A DNA stretch of 64,000 bases from Callipepla californica brunnescens (lineage: Eukaryota > Chordata > Aves > Galliformes > Odontophoridae): NCBI GenBank assembly GCA_023055505.1, contig JALIRH010000049.1:3410001-3474000 (forward strand). Reading direction: 5' to 3'. Numbering within the stretch: position 1 is the first letter of the stretch; the number at the start of each line of letters is the position of its first letter. Shown in pieces: positions 62,670 through 64,000 of the stretch. Under the pieces are notes generated by a model, which made no database searches, was not told the origin of the DNA, and saw nothing but the letters and a program-made list of their open reading frames with translations. A program made the position numbers and the translations under genes.

Positions 62670-62697
62670 TGGCGCCCAACGTGGCGCCCGAACTGCC
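62670..62697 (+). other. ERV2 primer-binding site with tandem TGGCGCCC
   Basis: TGGCGCCCAACGTGGCGC at 62670-62687 matches the tRNA-Lys1,2 primer except for one base near its end (ERV1 has TGGGGC). A second TGGCGCCCGAAC starts at 62682, overlapping the first, and resembles the start of the site used with another lysine tRNA (Lys3). Either one substitution and local change created it, or priming switched. Confidence 0.75.
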
Positions 62698-62877
62698 TTA
62701 GCCGGGCAGAGACATACTTTTAGAGTGAATCTCTGTCTCTCGCTAGCAAGCTTATCTGTACTGCAGGTACTGTACAGCATAACCCGACCTTGAAGTCTGG
62801 GCACACTGCCAGTTGTTCTGGGATATTTGTCAACTTCTATAGGTGCTGCTAACTTGTTATAGTAAAGAAAAAAAAAA

Positions 62878-63789
62878 ATGTTCTCTCATTTTGAACTGCT
62901 CTTAAAGGGGCTGCATTTCATTGCTTTTTCCCTCTTAATGCTCAAAACGTACTGGAACTTGGTTAGGTTTGCCATTCTGTTCCATTGGTTCTGGTCCCTA
63001 TATGATAAATTAAAAGCAATGGTAGAGGCACCTGCCAGATACCAGGGCACCCCAGCTAATGGAACAAACGATAGCATATTAACGAACCATGTGATGTTTG
63101 AATGGGTATCCGGGTTCCCCTATCAGTTTTTTATGAATTTTCAAGATCACAACTTAGGGATGGTGTTAATAATTGGGATATTAGTCCTCTTTCATGTAGT
63201 AGCACTTTACATCATGTGCAGGAAGCTTCTCCCAGAAACAGAGAATGTTGAATGGCAGGGAGAGTGGAGAGTTTTAGGAAAGAAATTAGAAGCATGGGGA
63301 CACCCGGTGTCATGGGATTTTTCTCCTGAACAATTGCAGGATCCTGAGGAGCTAGGCCTGTATCTGAGTAAAGGGTGTTGCGGCTCAGAAAGATCTGAGG
63401 TGGAACAGCTTATTTGGGGCTTGGCTTATGCTACCCGAGGATTATATACTATTGTGAAGGGAGAGAGTGTCCAAACTGAGGCCCAAACCAAAGAGGAAAA
63501 CCTCCCGGTCACACCTGACCAGCCAAAGGAAGCACTAGTATCAAAGTCCGTTGCCCCTGTGGAAGGCAAGAAATGGAAACGTGTGTCCTCGCGCCTAGAA
63601 CGCAAAGAAGAGGTGCCGAAAGAAGAGGAAGATATAGGTGAGGGGGTGGCCACAACCCCCCCACCATCGAGAAAGGCAACAAAGAAAAGTGAGAGACATG
63701 TAGAAGAAAGTGATGATGAAGGTGAAGAGAAAGTTAAAGTTACGACGTTTCGTCGGCCCATGAAAACGTCGGCCCATGAAAATGTCTGA
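62878..63789 (+). pseudogene. ERV2 gag N-terminal region (frame broken by 16-bp duplication)
   Basis: 303 codons from an ATG after an A-rich run. Hydrophobic at residues 1-45. Tandem sequons NGT and NDS lie at 61-66. A transmembrane helix spans about 93-114, then come WQGEW, PVSWDFSPEQLQDPE and GCCGS as in ERV1. A proline/glutamate-rich linker with SVAPVEGKKWKRVS and an acidic stretch HVEESDDEGEE follow. The long LQxERDA heptad helix of ERV1 is absent. A 16-bp tandem duplication (63751-63766 and 63767-63782) shifts the frame and ends it at 63787-63789, just before capsid. Conservation of the membrane domain in two diverged copies suggests it mattered to the element. Confidence 0.85.
63751..63782. 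repeat. 16-bp tandem duplication in ERV2 gag
   Basis: CGTCGGCCCATGAAAA occurs twice in direct succession. ERV1 has a single equivalent copy (RPMKM), so the duplication is derived in ERV2. It shifts the frame by one. Confidence 0.95.
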
Positions 63790-64000
63790 GATCCAAGGCT
63801 CAAGAAAGGAGTTTGTTCGACGTCCGGATGAGAGTATTGTCACCTGGTTGCTTCGGTGTTGGGACAACGGGGCCAACAGTGTGTCCCTTGATAGTAACGA
63901 AGCTCGCCAACTAGGAAACATTGCCCGAGATCCGGCTGTCGACAGAGGAATCAGCAGGTATATGGATGGAATCGCCAGCCTCTGGCAACGAATGCTAGTA
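63776..64000 (+). pseudogene. ERV2 gag capsid start (runs off the window)
   Basis: Open from the ATG at 63776 to the window end, 75 codons without a stop, in the frame entered after the duplication. It contains RKEFVRR, TWLLRCWDNGAN, EARQLGNIARDPAVDRGIS and a LWQRML segment, all colinear with the ERV1 capsid (8170-8400). It confirms where the ERV1 frameshift near 8280 lies. The remainder is outside the window. Confidence 0.85.

Larger units (their letters stand above)
62088..64000 (+). mobile_element. ERV2: related ERV, 5' part only (cut by window end)
   Basis: 5' LTR 62088-62662, PBS region 62670-62697, leader, gag N-terminal frame 62878-63789 and the start of capsid to 64000. Same orientation and family as ERV1, with clear but incomplete identity. 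It is inserted in, or bounds, the satellite at ATTGATTC. Gag carries a 16-bp tandem duplication that breaks the frame before capsid. Confidence 0.95.

Overview
The window is repeat-rich avian nuclear DNA with no host protein-coding gene that I can support. Bird origin is indicated by a 5'-truncated CR1 LINE with its typical 3' tail and by env-less endogenous retroviruses (ERVs) with a tRNA-Lys primer-binding site. I cannot name the species. The sequence looks like a satellite-rich, poorly assembled compartment such as a microchromosome, sex chromosome, pericentromere or subtelomere.

Layout. 1-821: unrecognised sequence. 822-1368: solo LTR, minus strand. 1369-1762: unrecognised, ending in an AT-rich tandem stretch. 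1763-2769: CR1. 2767-5863: first block of an 18-bp satellite (minus orientation). 5864-13243: ERV1, nearly complete, plus strand, env-less and broken. 13249-62087: second and much larger block of the same satellite (plus orientation), with higher-order repeats of about 4,050 bp and about 7.64 kb. 62088-64000: 5' part of a related ERV2, cut by the window end.

ERV1 runs 5' LTR, PBS, gag, pro-RT-RNase H-integrase, polypurine tract, 3' LTR. Its Gag begins with a hydrophobic, membrane-anchored, probably glycosylated N-terminal domain instead of an ordinary matrix. This is followed by a heptad-repeat helix made by a 21-bp coding minisatellite, then a capsid region and a basic tail without zinc knuckles. 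Frameshifts, one nonsense codon and one inserted element inactivate it.

The most unusual object is that insertion, at 9779-10024 inside the reverse transcriptase. It is 246 bp long, starts TG, ends CA, and is flanked by a perfect 5-bp duplication (ACGGT). Its two ends are inverted copies (80 of 82 bases) of the left end of this ERV family's LTR. Between them lies a tRNA-Glu(CTC)-like sequence with intact A and B boxes. It looks like a non-autonomous, integrase-mobilised palindrome that has captured a Pol III gene.

A second theme is rearrangement. The satellite changes orientation exactly across ERV1, the two LTRs of ERV1 belong to different subtypes, and ERV1 has no matching target-site duplication. 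Together these suggest LTR-mediated inversion or exchange. The satellite monomer is 18 bp, a multiple of three, so four of the six frames stay open for hundreds of codons. Those long reading frames are treated here as artefacts of the repeat.
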